Assembly: GCA_937982665.1 (NCBI GenBank)
Contig: CALJLD010000003.1
Coordinates: 1-64,000 of the forward strand
Length of the DNA stretch: 64,000 bases
Origin: an uncultured Planctomycetales bacterium
Lineage (GTDB): Bacteria; Planctomycetota; Planctomycetia; Pirellulales; S012-138
Reading direction: 5' to 3'
Shown here: positions 43,338-52,567 of the stretch, one piece after another
Numbering within the stretch: the stretch's first letter is position 1
Layout of the letters: every line of letters starts with the position of its first letter
Translations under genes and position numbers: made by a program
Notes under the pieces: generated by a model
What the model saw: only the letters and a program-made list of their open reading frames with translations
Told to the model about the DNA's origin: nothing
Database searches by the model: none

Positions 43338-45203
43338 TCATGCGGCCAGCCGTGCGGAACGGAACTGACGATGCCAGGCTTGGAAGTTGACGAGTGGTAG
43401 CAACTGGTTTGCGCGTTGCGAGTTGCCGGCGTAGAAGTCATTCAGAAGTTCGTTCACATACGTTGGACTGAAGAGACCGTGCTCGGCAAGTCGGCTGGGC
43501 TGTAACTCTGCCCGCACGAAGCCCTCAAGTCCTGATGTGAGCCAATGATTGATTGGAAGAATGAAACCTTCCTTGGGACGAAAGACCATCTCTCGCGGCA
43601 GGTAGCGAGCAGCCGCTTGTTTAAGCAGGTACTTGGTCTCGCCGTTGCGAATCTTCCAGCAATCCGGCAGCTTGGCGACAAACTCGACAAACTTTGTATC
43701 AAGGAACGCGCTGCGAACTTCCAGCGAATGGGCCATCGAAAGCCGATCGACAAACGTCAGCACCTGATCCGGCAAAAGCGTGTGGAACTCAACGCCCAAG
43801 ATGCGATTCAGCGGTCCGCCGCGAGCGTAATTCTGGAAGTCACGTTCCAGCCAGCCGGCGGTGGTGGCGTTGCCGATGCCGCGCAGTGTGTCGTCCGTGT
43901 AGAGCTTGCGTTTCTCTTCGTCCGAATAGACGAACAGCTTGTTGCGCCATTCCCAATCGTGCGGAGCGTCGAGTCGATCGAGGAACGATAGCTGATCCTG
44001 GAACGGACGGATGAGGTCTTTGTTCTTGGTACGGCGATACTCAGCCAGGTTCGCCAGCGGCTGTGCCAGGCGGTGCGTCAAGTAGCTGCCGAAGAGTTCA
44101 TCCGCACCGTCACCAGCCAGCGCGACTTTCACATGCTTGCTGATCAGTTCAGCCAGGAAGTATGTGGAGACGACACCGGAAAACGGCTCATCAAACGCCT
44201 GGGCAATTGCCGGCAACCGTTGGGGAAAATCCTCAAAGCTGAGTTCGAGTTCGTGATGCTCAGTTTCGTAGCGCTCGGCCACCCACTTCGCCCAATAGCT
44301 ATCCGTCTCTTTGTTCTGCGTGCTGCTACCTTCGTTGTAGCCAAGCGTGAACGTCTTGATCTGATGCGAGGATTCCTCGGCGGCCAGGACGGTGGAGAGT
44401 GCCGAATCCACGCCACCGCTCAGGAAGAAACCGACAGACACATCCGCCCTAAGGCGACGTCGCACGCCATCGCGCAGCAGCGAGAGCAGTTCGTCCACGA
44501 GTTCTTCTTCGTCCGCGTGCTCCAGCGATTCGTCGGGCTCAAACGAGACTTCCCAATAGCGGTCGATTCGTAGTGCCTCGCCAGGGCGATACAGCAGTCG
44601 ATGAGCCGGCGGCAACATGTGAATGCCGGTGAAGATCGAAAGTGGATGCGGCACATGCTTGAAACTCAAGTAGTGGTGCAACGCTTCCAAGTTGATCTGC
44701 GGCGAAAAGCCTGGCACCGTCAGCAGAGCCTTGATTTCGCTGGCAAAGTACAACGCATCGCCCAACTGCAGATAATAGAGCGGCTTCTTGCCCATCCGGT
44801 CTCGCGCGAGCAAGCCGGTCTGTTCGCGGTCATCCCACAGGGCGACCGCAAACATGCCATCAATGTGCTGAACAAGGTCCTTGCCGTGCTCTTCCCACAA
44901 GTGCGGCAGAACTTCCGTATCGCACTTTGTCAGCAGTCGGTGTCCGTTCGCCAACAGGCTGGCGCGGACTTCCGGATAGTCGTAGAGTTCGCCGTTTTGC
45001 GCAGCCCAAATTGTCTCATACTCGTTGGCCATCGGTTGACGGCCATGTTCCAGGTCGAGGATGGCCAGTCGTCGCGCACCCAGCGTGAAGTTTGAGCCAG
45101 ACACGACCTGCTCATCATCCGGACCACGATGCACGATCCGGCTGAGCATCGCCTGCGTTGTCGCGCGATCAGTACGGCCGAAGATTCCACAGATTCCACA
45201 CAT
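43338..45203 (-). CDS. asnB: Asparagine synthase (glutamine-hydrolysing)
   Basis: The 621-residue product has the N-terminal class II glutamine amidotransferase domain starting MCGICGIFG with nucleophile Cys2, and RGPDDE and the ANGHRLLTKCDTEV strand. The C-terminal ATP-pyrophosphatase synthetase domain has the PP loop SGGVDSALSTVLA, ALAGDGADELFGSY and a late LKQAAARYLPREMVFRPKEGF. AsnB homologues in polysaccharide clusters often amidate uronic or amino-acid substituents of sugars rather than making free asparagine. Its place in this operon suggests such a role, but a housekeeping function is possible. The next gene follows 6 bases downstream. Confidence 0.93.
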   Translation of the reverse strand: MCGICGIFGRTDRATTQAMLSRIVHRGPDDEQVVSGSNFTLGARRLAILDLEHGRQPMANEYETIWAAQNGELYDYPEVRASLLANGHRLLTKCDTEVLPHLWEEHGKDLVQHIDGMFAVALWDDREQTGLLARDRMGKKPLYYLQLGDALYFASEIKALLTVPGFSPQINLEALHHYLSFKHVPHPLSIFTGIHMLPPAHRLLYRPGEALRIDRYWEVSFEPDESLEHADEEELVDELLSLLRDGVRRRLRADVSVGFFLSGGVDSALSTVLAAEESSHQIKTFTLGYNEGSSTQNKETDSYWAKWVAERYETEHHELELSFEDFPQRLPAIAQAFDEPFSGVVSTYFLAELISKHVKVALAGDGADELFGSYLTHRLAQPLANLAEYRRTKNKDLIRPFQDQLSFLDRLDAPHDWEWRNKLFVYSDEEKRKLYTDDTLRGIGNATTAGWLERDFQNYARGGPLNRILGVEFHTLLPDQVLTFVDRLSMAHSLEVRSAFLDTKFVEFVAKLPDCWKIRNGETKYLLKQAAARYLPREMVFRPKEGFILPINHWLTSGLEGFVRAELQPSRLAEHGLFSPTYVNELLNDFYAGNSQRANQLLPLVNFQAWHRQFRSARLAA

Positions 45204-45205
45204 GC

Positions 45206-46762
45206 TTACGCTCCTTTAGCGACATAGCTGCCGTGGCTTGCGGATTCGAACACGACGGAGCGCGGCGCGGGAATCGCGCGGCGGCTTTCAAACGCTCGTT
45301 CTGTCACGCTGTTGTCGGTCAGATCGACCGTGAGCTCAGACTCGATCAGGTAGCGATAACCGGATTCCATCTTTTCCATGTGCACGTACTGGAAGATGAC
45401 TTGTTCACCTTCCGCGTGCGGCAACGTCCGCGCGTACGTGACAAGTTTGTCTTCAAACACTTCCGGCCGACTGGCAAAGTACCGTCGCGACGTGAAGATG
45501 CACGTCAACGTGATCGACTCGACCACGTGACGGAAACGCGGCACTCTTGCTGCGTAATCATTGATCACGCGTCGACCAGCTTTCGGCGTGACGAACAATG
45601 TCTCTGGCAATTCGGCGGCGTCATCGTGCCGCAGCGTTTTGCCGGTCAGGCTGTCTTGATGTTGTGAGTTGTCCGCATGCCGCGGCTGAGCATAGATGCG
45701 AACGAAAAACCGCGTGTGATCGGCCGAGAACACTCGCCAAATGATCAGGCCCAACATGTTCGTGTAGCGCGTGAGCGCGGTTTGCAGCGGCTTGGGCAAG
45801 GATTTCTTGCTGAGGAAGTTGTAGAACAACCCGGCATGCGCGACCGGCAACAACGCGAGATAGGTGGTCAGTAGGACAGTGGTGACCGTCGTCAACCACG
45901 CGGAACCGCTGACCGCAATCACGGTGCTGTTTGTCCAAGCCGTAGGCATCACGGCCACAATCGCATTGCTTCCCAAACTGCCAGGCACGAAGAAAAACAG
46001 GCAACAAGCGATGACAACACCGCATAAGGTTCCCAGGCGGATGTTTCCCCACACGTAGACAAAGCTCAGCAAGACCGCCAGCCCTCCCCAAAAGCGCAGT
46101 CCAGGGATCAGCATCATCACTGCACCAATGATCTCAACCGACCAACCCAGGTGGTTGGCAATCCGCAAGAACCAGTGATTCGGACGCACATGAGCGAACT
46201 GCCGAGGCCAATAACCCCAGGCAGGATTGGCCAGCCCATAGTTCATGCCTTCGTTATGAGCATAGCCGGCGATCGACTTGTAGATGCCGGCGGAAAGCAT
46301 GATGAATGCAAAGTCGGCTTGGATCGCCAGGATGGCCAATGACCGCGCTTGCGGCGCGAACTGGCTGGTGAACTCCAGCAAGAACACGGCCATGCCCAGC
46401 CACCAGGTCATGAAGCCAGGCGCGCCAAAGCCGCGATGCAATCCGCTCCAGCGCATGGCCACAAAGAAATACCAGCAGCAAACCGCGTTCACAGCCGCGG
46501 CGGCAACAGTCCATTGTCCGAACGTCAGCAGCACACCAGCGGTCAACCATACGGCTGCAACAATCGGGAACACAAGCGGGTTTTGAATGGTCGTGACCGC
46601 GCTCGTTTCCGCGCTGTAGCCACCGTAACGGCTGCTGAGAAAGAACCGCCGTCCGTGTCGCAGGAAGAAGAGCAAGGTGCCAACAAGCAGCGAACCATAC
46701 GCAATCCGGATGGCGGTTTGCGTTTCCGGGAGGAGATCCGGATTGAGGAACGCTTCAAGCAT
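45206..46762 (-). CDS. Multi-pass membrane protein of the glycan operon
   Basis: The 518-residue product has about nine hydrophobic segments in its first 340 residues and a soluble C-terminal domain of about 180 residues (rich in Arg, His and Tyr). I cannot assign the family with confidence. The motif SIAGYAHNEGMNYGLANPAWGYW between helices and the overall topology recall the HTTM (gamma-carboxylase-like) group. It overlaps the upstream GNAT gene by 8 bases and ends 2 bases before asnB, so it is in the operon. A role in membrane-bound modification of a glycan or its lipid carrier is possible. Confidence 0.7.
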   Translation of the reverse strand: MLEAFLNPDLLPETQTAIRIAYGSLLVGTLLFFLRHGRRFFLSSRYGGYSAETSAVTTIQNPLVFPIVAAVWLTAGVLLTFGQWTVAAAAVNAVCCWYFFVAMRWSGLHRGFGAPGFMTWWLGMAVFLLEFTSQFAPQARSLAILAIQADFAFIMLSAGIYKSIAGYAHNEGMNYGLANPAWGYWPRQFAHVRPNHWFLRIANHLGWSVEIIGAVMMLIPGLRFWGGLAVLLSFVYVWGNIRLGTLCGVVIACCLFFFVPGSLGSNAIVAVMPTAWTNSTVIAVSGSAWLTTVTTVLLTTYLALLPVAHAGLFYNFLSKKSLPKPLQTALTRYTNMLGLIIWRVFSADHTRFFVRIYAQPRHADNSQHQDSLTGKTLRHDDAAELPETLFVTPKAGRRVINDYAARVPRFRHVVESITLTCIFTSRRYFASRPEVFEDKLVTYARTLPHAEGEQVIFQYVHMEKMESGYRYLIESELTVDLTDNSVTERAFESRRAIPAPRSVVFESASHGSYVAKGA

Positions 46763-47348
46763 GATTTGGAATGGTGTCTCCCAATCGCGCGCGAACGTGC
46801 GCGGTGGGAATGTATCCTCGTTCGGCCTCGCGCATCCGCGCCAGGCTCACAACATCAACGTATTGCTCGCCGGACCAGCGGTCGCCGCGGAGCAAACCCT
46901 CTTGTTGAAAGCCGGCTTTCTCAAACGCCTTAACAGCCCTGGTGTTGCTGGACAGGACAAACGCATACAGCCGCCGCAGGTTCAAACGGCGAAAGGCGTA
47001 CCGGCTCACCAGGTCCAAGGCATCAGTTCCAATTCCCTGGCTGCGAAGGTTTCTTGCTCCGATGACGATCCGAACTTCCGCTTTGCGATGTCGCGTGTCG
47101 ATATCCCACAGCCAGACATTGCCGATATGCTGGGAAGTGGCCGACTCGTCGTTTGCTTCAATGGCGAAGTACACGCAATCCGCTCTGTTCTCGATCGCTT
47201 CGTACCAGCGCTCGTGCGCCGCGTCCGAAACCGGCGTTGCGCGATCCATGAATTCGGCGATTTCCCAGTCATTCGCCCAGGCACGCGTGGCGGTCAGATG
47301 ACGTCGGTCCAAAGGTACAAGCGAAGCACTGGAGCCAGTGAGGATCAT
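46755..47348 (-). CDS. GNAT family acetyltransferase (RimJ/RimL or PseH-like)
   Basis: The 197-residue product has the GNAT fold: VPLDRRHLTATRAWAND, the IGNVWLWDIDTRHRKAEVRIVIG strand pair, the acetyl-CoA loop ARNLRSQGIGTDALDLVSRYAF and NTRAVKAFEKAGFQQEGLLRG. This last motif is typical of RimJ/RimL and PseH, the acetylase of amino sugars in pseudaminic-acid routes. In an operon with an aminotransferase and a 4,6-dehydratase, N-acetylation of the resulting amino sugar is a reasonable inference. It overlaps both neighbours by 4 and 8 bases. Confidence 0.88.
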   Translation of the reverse strand: MILTGSSASLVPLDRRHLTATRAWANDWEIAEFMDRATPVSDAAHERWYEAIENRADCVYFAIEANDESATSQHIGNVWLWDIDTRHRKAEVRIVIGARNLRSQGIGTDALDLVSRYAFRRLNLRRLYAFVLSSNTRAVKAFEKAGFQQEGLLRGDRWSGEQYVDVVSLARMREAERGYIPTAHVRARLGDTIPNHA

Positions 47349-48487
47349 GACGCTTTCCTCGCTGGGGGCTGGTAGATTTCCACGTCCACGCCAAGATCAT
47401 CCTTCATGATCTTGCGAACATGATCGCCAGACGTTTTCAGAACCTTAAGCCAGCCGTGTTCCCAATCGCGAATGCCGGCGAACCAGGCACTGCAACCGCG
47501 GCACGGTGAGCATTCCGCCCCGCGGCCATCCAAGTGCATCCGGCGATACCAGTTGAAGGCTTCGCCCTGCCAGATTTCCTTGATCGGGACGTCATTGGCG
47601 TTAGGGAATTGATTGGCTGTGGAGAAGGAGATGTCTTGTCCGCACAGCGCGATGCGACCGAGCGTGTCGACGTTCAACCGTTCAAACGGCCACACGCAGG
47701 GCTCTTTCTTCTCCGTCGGCTGGTCCGCATACAGGTGGCGGTCCATCGATTTTTCCAGGGAGATGCTGGTGTTGTCATCCCAACTGAGGAACTTGCGTGT
47801 GATCACATCATCCACGCCAACGTCCTTCAGCCAGAAGTCGATCGCTTCTTCCAATTTGCCTTCGATGATGTCCTGGCGAATGATCGAGACGACAACGCGC
47901 GTAGTCTGGCGGAGTTCTTTCCGCAATTCCAACGCGGCGCGCACATTGCCGACCATGCGTTCCCACCAACGATTGGCATCCGCCGGCGGTCCACCACGCG
48001 GAGGACGCACGACGGCGTAAGTCTCCGGATCGCCGGCATCCATGGAGAACTCAATCAGGTCGATACCGGCGGCAACAAGGCGGCGGAGTTTGTCACGATG
48101 CGGTGCCGAAGGACCGAACATGCTGCCGTTGGTGTTCATCCACACCCTGGCGCCTTCCGCTTTGGCGAACTCGATCATGTCCACCATTCGCGGATGCAGC
48201 ATCGGCTCACCACCGCCGGTGCAGCGCATCCACGAGTTGTATTGGCCGCATTCCTTCGCGATGGAATTCCACAACGGCTCCGGGAAGAGTTCCCCTTCGC
48301 GCTCGCGGTAGAATGTGCGGATTTCTGAATTGCCGTCCGTGTAGGGGCAATTGGGGCAACCAAAGTTGCAAGGGTAGATGATGGACAGCACGACCATCAG
48401 CGGGAATTCTTCAGCGCCGCCGCGCTGCTGCGAGTTGGGCGCGATCTCGATCTTCGGCCGCGCAGTGGCTCCGTTTGCCGCTTCCAT
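47345..48487 (-). CDS. Radical SAM/SPASM domain protein
   Basis: The 380-residue product has the radical SAM cluster CNFGCPNC (C40, C44, C47), the GGGEPMLHP motif and NTNGS, then a C-terminal SPASM-type region (LNVDTLGRIALCGQD, then AECSPCRGCSAWFAG) that binds extra Fe-S clusters. The ATG at 48485-48487 has GAGGAA 6-11 bases upstream and leaves a natural N-terminus; the frame is open to 48658 but without similarity. It heads the glycan operon, overlapping the GNAT gene by 4 bases. The reaction is unknown; a dehydrogenation, epimerisation or peptide modification is possible. Confidence 0.9.
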   Translation of the reverse strand: MEAANGATARPKIEIAPNSQQRGGAEEFPLMVVLSIIYPCNFGCPNCPYTDGNSEIRTFYREREGELFPEPLWNSIAKECGQYNSWMRCTGGGEPMLHPRMVDMIEFAKAEGARVWMNTNGSMFGPSAPHRDKLRRLVAAGIDLIEFSMDAGDPETYAVVRPPRGGPPADANRWWERMVGNVRAALELRKELRQTTRVVVSIIRQDIIEGKLEEAIDFWLKDVGVDDVITRKFLSWDDNTSISLEKSMDRHLYADQPTEKKEPCVWPFERLNVDTLGRIALCGQDISFSTANQFPNANDVPIKEIWQGEAFNWYRRMHLDGRGAECSPCRGCSAWFAGIRDWEHGWLKVLKTSGDHVRKIMKDDLGVDVEIYQPPARKAS

Positions 48488-48778
48488 GCGTAATTCCTCA
48501 AGGGCGGGCCTGGCGTTTCGCCCAATTGCGATCTGTGCTATCGCCACAACGTCCTTGTCGCGGCAGCCGTATGCGGAGATTGGTCCGCTATGGTGGCACG
48601 TCGATTCTAGCGGGTGCCGCATGTCGCCCCAACGGCAGTTGATGGCAGTGCGACGCACAAGTCACAAATCTCAAGAGTTGCGAAATGCCAGCCTTGGACG
48701 AAAATAGCGTATTGATCGCTGTTGGCATGACAGCATTGCAAGCAAACAAGAACCAACGCATAAATCCAAAGCAAGCAT

Positions 48779-49069
48779 ATGGCCGCTGACTCAGCTCAAT
48801 CGCAACCTTTGGAAACGCTGCTGGGCAAGATCATCGTGATTGATACCGCCAGCCCTTACGTTTACCTGGGCGAACTGACTGGCGTAACGGATGTCAGCGT
48901 TGAACTGACCAACGCTGATTGCCACGATCTCCGCGACAGCCTGACCAGCCGCGAGAAATACGTGATGGATTGCCGACTGCACGGCGTCAACCCAAACCGC
49001 AAGAAAGCCTGGGTGCGGATGGCGGATATTGTCGGCTGGTGTCTGCTGGATGATGTGATTGTGGAATAG
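48779..49069 (+). CDS. Small Sm-like hypothetical protein
   Basis: The 96-residue product looks like a single beta-barrel domain: TLLGKIIVIDTASPYVYLGELTGVTDVSVELTNADCHD resembles the Sm1 pattern (strand, Gly turn, strand, Leu/Val pattern, DxxD) of LSm and Hfq-like folds. It ends with strands around AWVRMADIVGW. No family is assigned. It is divergent from the glycan operon and directly upstream of the acylphosphatase gene. An RNA- or nucleotide-binding role is a guess from the fold-like pattern. Confidence 0.6.
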   Translation: MAADSAQSQPLETLLGKIIVIDTASPYVYLGELTGVTDVSVELTNADCHDLRDSLTSREKYVMDCRLHGVNPNRKKAWVRMADIVGWCLLDDVIVE

Positions 49070-49135
49070 CCGATTTGTTGCAAGGGGCTATCGAACACTC
49101 GCAACGCACTGCAGCAATTTGCCAATCGATTCGCA

Positions 49136-49405
49136 ATGGTTCGCAAACACATTCATTTCCGTGGCCGCGTTCAAGGCGTTGGATTTCGATTCACCACTCA
49201 AATGATCGCGTCGCATTATCCTGTCGTGGGGTTCGTCAAGAACTTACCTTCCGGCGAGGTTGAGCTTGTTGTCGAAGGCCAGGACCAGGTCGTTCAGGCG
49301 TTTCTGGACGAATTGCGAACTAAGATGCGAGACAACATTGCCGAAGAAGTGGACACCGAAACACCTGCCGCCGGCCAGTTCACACGCTTTGAGATTCGCT
49401 ACTGA
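49136..49405 (+). CDS. acyP: Acylphosphatase
   Basis: The 89-residue enzyme hydrolyses acyl phosphates such as carbamoyl or aspartyl phosphate. It has the signature GRVQGVGFRFTTQ near residues 10-22, with Arg17-type and Gln residues, and the catalytic Asn in GFVKNLPSGEVEL. Length and motifs are typical. It follows the small Sm-like gene and ends 8 bases before the TIM-barrel gene, so the three are likely co-transcribed. Confidence 0.95.
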   Translation: MVRKHIHFRGRVQGVGFRFTTQMIASHYPVVGFVKNLPSGEVELVVEGQDQVVQAFLDELRTKMRDNIAEEVDTETPAAGQFTRFEIRY

Positions 49406-49413
49406 GTATCCAC

Positions 49414-50310
49414 ATGAGGTTGGGCTACAACACAAACGGGCTTGCCCATCATCAGCCGTTGCAAGCAATCGAACTCTTAGCCGAGTTGGGCTATCAGTCC
49501 ATCGCTTTGACTGTTGACCATGGTTTGTTGAGCCCCAACGAAGATTGGCGCCTGCAACTCGGCAAGATGCAAGCCGCACTGCAGCGATTTGATATGCGCT
49601 GCGTGATCGAAACCGGCGCTCGCTACTTGCTCAACCCGCGCGTCAAGCACGAGCCGACATTCGTCTCGGCTCAGGCGGAGGATCGCGCTATCCGGCGGCA
49701 GTTCTACGAGCATTGCATCATCCTGGCCGCTGAACTGGACGCGGACTGTGTTTCGTTGTGGTCCGGTTGTGTGCATCAGACCGCAGCAAGTTCAATGGAA
49801 GCAGATGATGAAATCTGGTCCCGGTTGACGAACGAACTCGAGCGAACACTGGACTACGCCGCGGCGCGGGATGTTACTATCGGCTTTGAGCCGGAGCCTG
49901 GCATGTTCATCGACACGATGAGCAAATTCGCGCAACTGACGAAGCGACTGCCGCATCCGGCGTTGCGACTGACCTTGGACGTGGGGCATTTGCACTGCCT
50001 TGGCGAAGTCCCAATTGCGGACGTTATTCGGCAATGGGGATCGCAGATCATCAATGTGCATATTGAGGACATGCGAACCGGCATTCATGAACATCTGCCT
50101 TTTGGCGAAGGCGAGATGGACTTCCCGCCTATCATCAACGCGCTCAGCGAAGTTGGCTACGCTGACGGCCTGCACGTGGAACTCAGCCGCCACAGTCACG
50201 CGGCCCCGCAGGTGGCCGCGGATGCCATGCGGTTTCTCAAGCCGCTCCTGGATGCAGTGAAACACAATCAAGCGGCAGACCCCGCGCGCAGCCGGAAGGA
50301 GTCGTTGTGA
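49414..50310 (+). CDS. TIM-barrel sugar isomerase/epimerase-like protein
   Basis: The 298-residue product is an AP_endonuc_2/xylose isomerase-like TIM barrel: LGYNTNG start, ALTVDHG, GFEPEPGMFID (metal-ligand Glu), LTLDVGHLHCLGE (Asp and His ligands), INVHIEDM (His and Glu) and HVELSRHSH (last Glu). The set of ligands looks complete, so an isomerase, epimerase or related enzyme is expected. It overlaps the phosphodiesterase-like gene by 4 bases. A pair of TIM-barrel and AlkP-like genes is also seen in ebo clusters (EboE and EboF), but the other ebo genes are absent here. Confidence 0.85.
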   Translation: MRLGYNTNGLAHHQPLQAIELLAELGYQSIALTVDHGLLSPNEDWRLQLGKMQAALQRFDMRCVIETGARYLLNPRVKHEPTFVSAQAEDRAIRRQFYEHCIILAAELDADCVSLWSGCVHQTAASSMEADDEIWSRLTNELERTLDYAAARDVTIGFEPEPGMFIDTMSKFAQLTKRLPHPALRLTLDVGHLHCLGEVPIADVIRQWGSQIINVHIEDMRTGIHEHLPFGEGEMDFPPIINALSEVGYADGLHVELSRHSHAAPQVAADAMRFLKPLLDAVKHNQAADPARSRKESL

Positions 50311-51440
50311 GCGAAAGGGTCTTCGTGCTCGTCATACCAGGGCTCCGCATGAACGACCTGGAACAAATGCCCTATCTGCGGAAGCTCGTTTGCGACGTGG
50401 CGCCGCTGTCGCCATCGTTTCCCGCCGTCTCGCCCGTGGTGCAAACGTGTATGACAACTGGATTGTTGCCCCAGGATCACGGGATTGTCGCAACCGGCGA
50501 ATACGATCGCGCGACAGGCGAACTCGTGCGCAAGCGGAAGGCCATCGCAACGCCGACCGAATATGTATGGATGGCGTTGCGGAAATATTATCGCGACTTT
50601 CGATGCGATCTGGTGGGAATGTATCCGGTTGACAACTCGGCAGCAGACCACGCGACGGCGGACTTGCTCCGTCAGTCGTGCGCTGGAAGCGACGATTGCG
50701 CGGCGATCATGACCGCAATGCAAGAGTCCATCTCCGGCGATGCACAACTTGTAATGACTCGCCTGCCACAACTGGATGCGCCCGGCCATCAATTCGGTCC
50801 AAGCAGTCAAGAGTTCGCTGTCGCAAGGGCGAAGCTTGACGAGGATATCGAAAGGTCATCTCAGCATGCCATCAATCATTCAGCACAAGAGCGCGCCACA
50901 CCGCCACTGTGGATTATCGCCAGCGAGTATGTGATCGTTCCGGTCGAGCGAGCCGTCTCGCCCTGCGCTTTGCTGCAGGCAGGGGGAATTCGCATCGCCG
51001 CCGATGACGACGGGAACATCAGCAAAAACACCGTGCGGGTGATGGTCGAAGGCCAGTCAGCACATGTCTTTATCGACCACCGGATCGATTCGCAATCCGC
51101 TGCTGCAACCACCGCACAGATTGCCGATCTGTTCCAGAGCATTGACTGCATCGCGGAAGTCTTGGACCAAGACGGCAGGGCTCGCCGCGACCTTGCACAT
51201 CCGGCTGCCGGCGATCTCGTCCTGGTTGCGGAAACGGACACCGTTTTCCTGGACCATACAGCTTTTCTGAACCATACAGCCGATCCGATCAACCTTCCCA
51301 AAGGAGCGCATGGAGGGCCGGCGGAAACGCTGCCGCAACGTGGTCTGATCGCGGCATCGGAGCCTGGCGTCTTGATGGGAAGTTCGGCCATGTCTGACTT
51401 TGACGTGGCAGGGCTCGTCTTGCGACAGTTCGGCGTTTAG
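50307..51440 (+). CDS. Alkaline phosphatase superfamily phosphodiesterase-like protein, degenerate active site
   Basis: The 377-residue product has the nucleotide pyrophosphatase/phosphodiesterase pattern: a start strand VFVLVIPGLR, SFPAVSPVVQTCMTTG with a Ser (S42) at the usual nucleophile Thr/Ser position, PQDHGI, and LDAPGHQFGP (D157, H161) for metal 1. Other ligands differ: the first Asp expected in the N-terminal DG motif is Pro, and the SDHG motif is SEYV (206-209). A GAHGG motif survives near the end. It may be inactive or use a single metal. It follows the TIM-barrel gene with a 4-base overlap. A tandem DHTAF/NHTAD duplication occurs near residues 316-325. Confidence 0.75.
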   Translation: MSERVFVLVIPGLRMNDLEQMPYLRKLVCDVAPLSPSFPAVSPVVQTCMTTGLLPQDHGIVATGEYDRATGELVRKRKAIATPTEYVWMALRKYYRDFRCDLVGMYPVDNSAADHATADLLRQSCAGSDDCAAIMTAMQESISGDAQLVMTRLPQLDAPGHQFGPSSQEFAVARAKLDEDIERSSQHAINHSAQERATPPLWIIASEYVIVPVERAVSPCALLQAGGIRIAADDDGNISKNTVRVMVEGQSAHVFIDHRIDSQSAAATTAQIADLFQSIDCIAEVLDQDGRARRDLAHPAAGDLVLVAETDTVFLDHTAFLNHTADPINLPKGAHGGPAETLPQRGLIAASEPGVLMGSSAMSDFDVAGLVLRQFGV

Positions 51441-51559
51441 TCGCAAGAAACGGAGATTTCCCGCTATGCGAGACGGCGCAAAGCCGAGCTGTCACCGTGT
51501 AAACCAAGTCCGTCATTTTCCAGGAATCCGCTTGCGTACGCGCACATCAACCCGGTAAC

Positions 51560-52318
51560 ATGCGGGTTCTGTGCAAAGTTTCCAAGCTTCGGCTGGCGAT
51601 GGAAGCAATGCGCACATTCCTACCTGTTATTGCAGCAACCTGCTGCATTTTGTTCGCCAAGATCGATTCCGCCTCGGCGGATTTGATCGTTCTGGTTGGC
51701 GACACCGCGAATTCAACAAGCGGCCTGGGCGACTTTGAGGCGAAGTTGGAGTACTCCTTCTCTTCGTCCACCGAGGGCTCGCTCATGGTCGAGATCAAAA
51801 ACACCGCCAGCGATGGATTCTTGACGGCGTTTGCCTTCAACAATCCCGGCGGGATTTCGTCCGTAGTGTTGGGGATGGCGCCTGTGACGTTCCAACTTCT
51901 CGGCGGACCAACATTTAACAACAGTATCATCGCCGCGCCTTTTGGCTTGTTTGACATAGGCGCGTCAACCGGCATCAACTGGGAAGGTGGTGGACCGCCG
52001 TCCAACGGGTTGGGTGCCGGCGCGACAGGCATATTCCGTTTCGATTTTACAGGAAGCGGCCTGGATGGGCTCGCCACCTCTGATTTTATCAGTGCGTTTG
52101 CGATTCCTGGGGAAGGCCAAGTCGCCACACACTTTTTCGTTGCGAGATTTCGCGGGTTTTCGCCCAGCGGCAGCGACAAAGTTCCAGCGGCGCTGAGTGC
52201 TGTACCCGAGCCGCCGACCTGGCTGATCTTCGCGCTTTGCGCTGGTTTGGTCCTTGGCGGTTACAGCCTGCATCGTTGGCGATGTCGCATCGGGCCTTAT
52301 CCGTGCCATTATGGGTGA
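51560..52318 (+). CDS. PEP-CTERM sorted extracellular protein
   Basis: The product (252 residues from 51560) has an N-terminal signal peptide (MRTFLPVIAATCCILFAKIDSASAD by the second Met cluster), a beta-rich central domain and the C-terminal sorting signal VPEPPTWLIFALCAGLVLGG followed by a basic stretch. This is the PEP-CTERM signal, cleaved by exosortase, so the protein is likely anchored or released at the cell surface. An ATG at 51608 would give a shorter, cleaner signal peptide and is an equally likely start. No exosortase gene is in the window. The function of the central domain is unknown. Confidence 0.8.
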   Translation: MRVLCKVSKLRLAMEAMRTFLPVIAATCCILFAKIDSASADLIVLVGDTANSTSGLGDFEAKLEYSFSSSTEGSLMVEIKNTASDGFLTAFAFNNPGGISSVVLGMAPVTFQLLGGPTFNNSIIAAPFGLFDIGASTGINWEGGGPPSNGLGAGATGIFRFDFTGSGLDGLATSDFISAFAIPGEGQVATHFFVARFRGFSPSGSDKVPAALSAVPEPPTWLIFALCAGLVLGGYSLHRWRCRIGPYPCHYG

Positions 52319-52567
52319 CAAGCCTTCTGAGGCAGCGGCCCCAAGAGAACTCGCAACGCTCGCGCACACATTCCAGGCCGCGCGTTGATGTGTGGAGGTA
52401 CGTGAGTCCACGTGGCGACATGGCCAACCCATTTTTTGAAGGTTGGCGAAACAAGCCGGCGCGACCGACCGGTGAAACGCGGCGCAGAACACTAACGGTT
52501 GCTGCTCAGCTTCTCGGTAGCGCCGTTTGGCGCTGCAACCCAACGCCGCAAGCGCTTCACCCTGGCT

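Noticed and set aside
49414..51440. A complete ebo cluster
   Set aside because: Only TIM-barrel and AlkP-like genes are present. The TatD-like, UbiA-like and dehydroquinate synthase-like genes expected for ebo are absent from the window.
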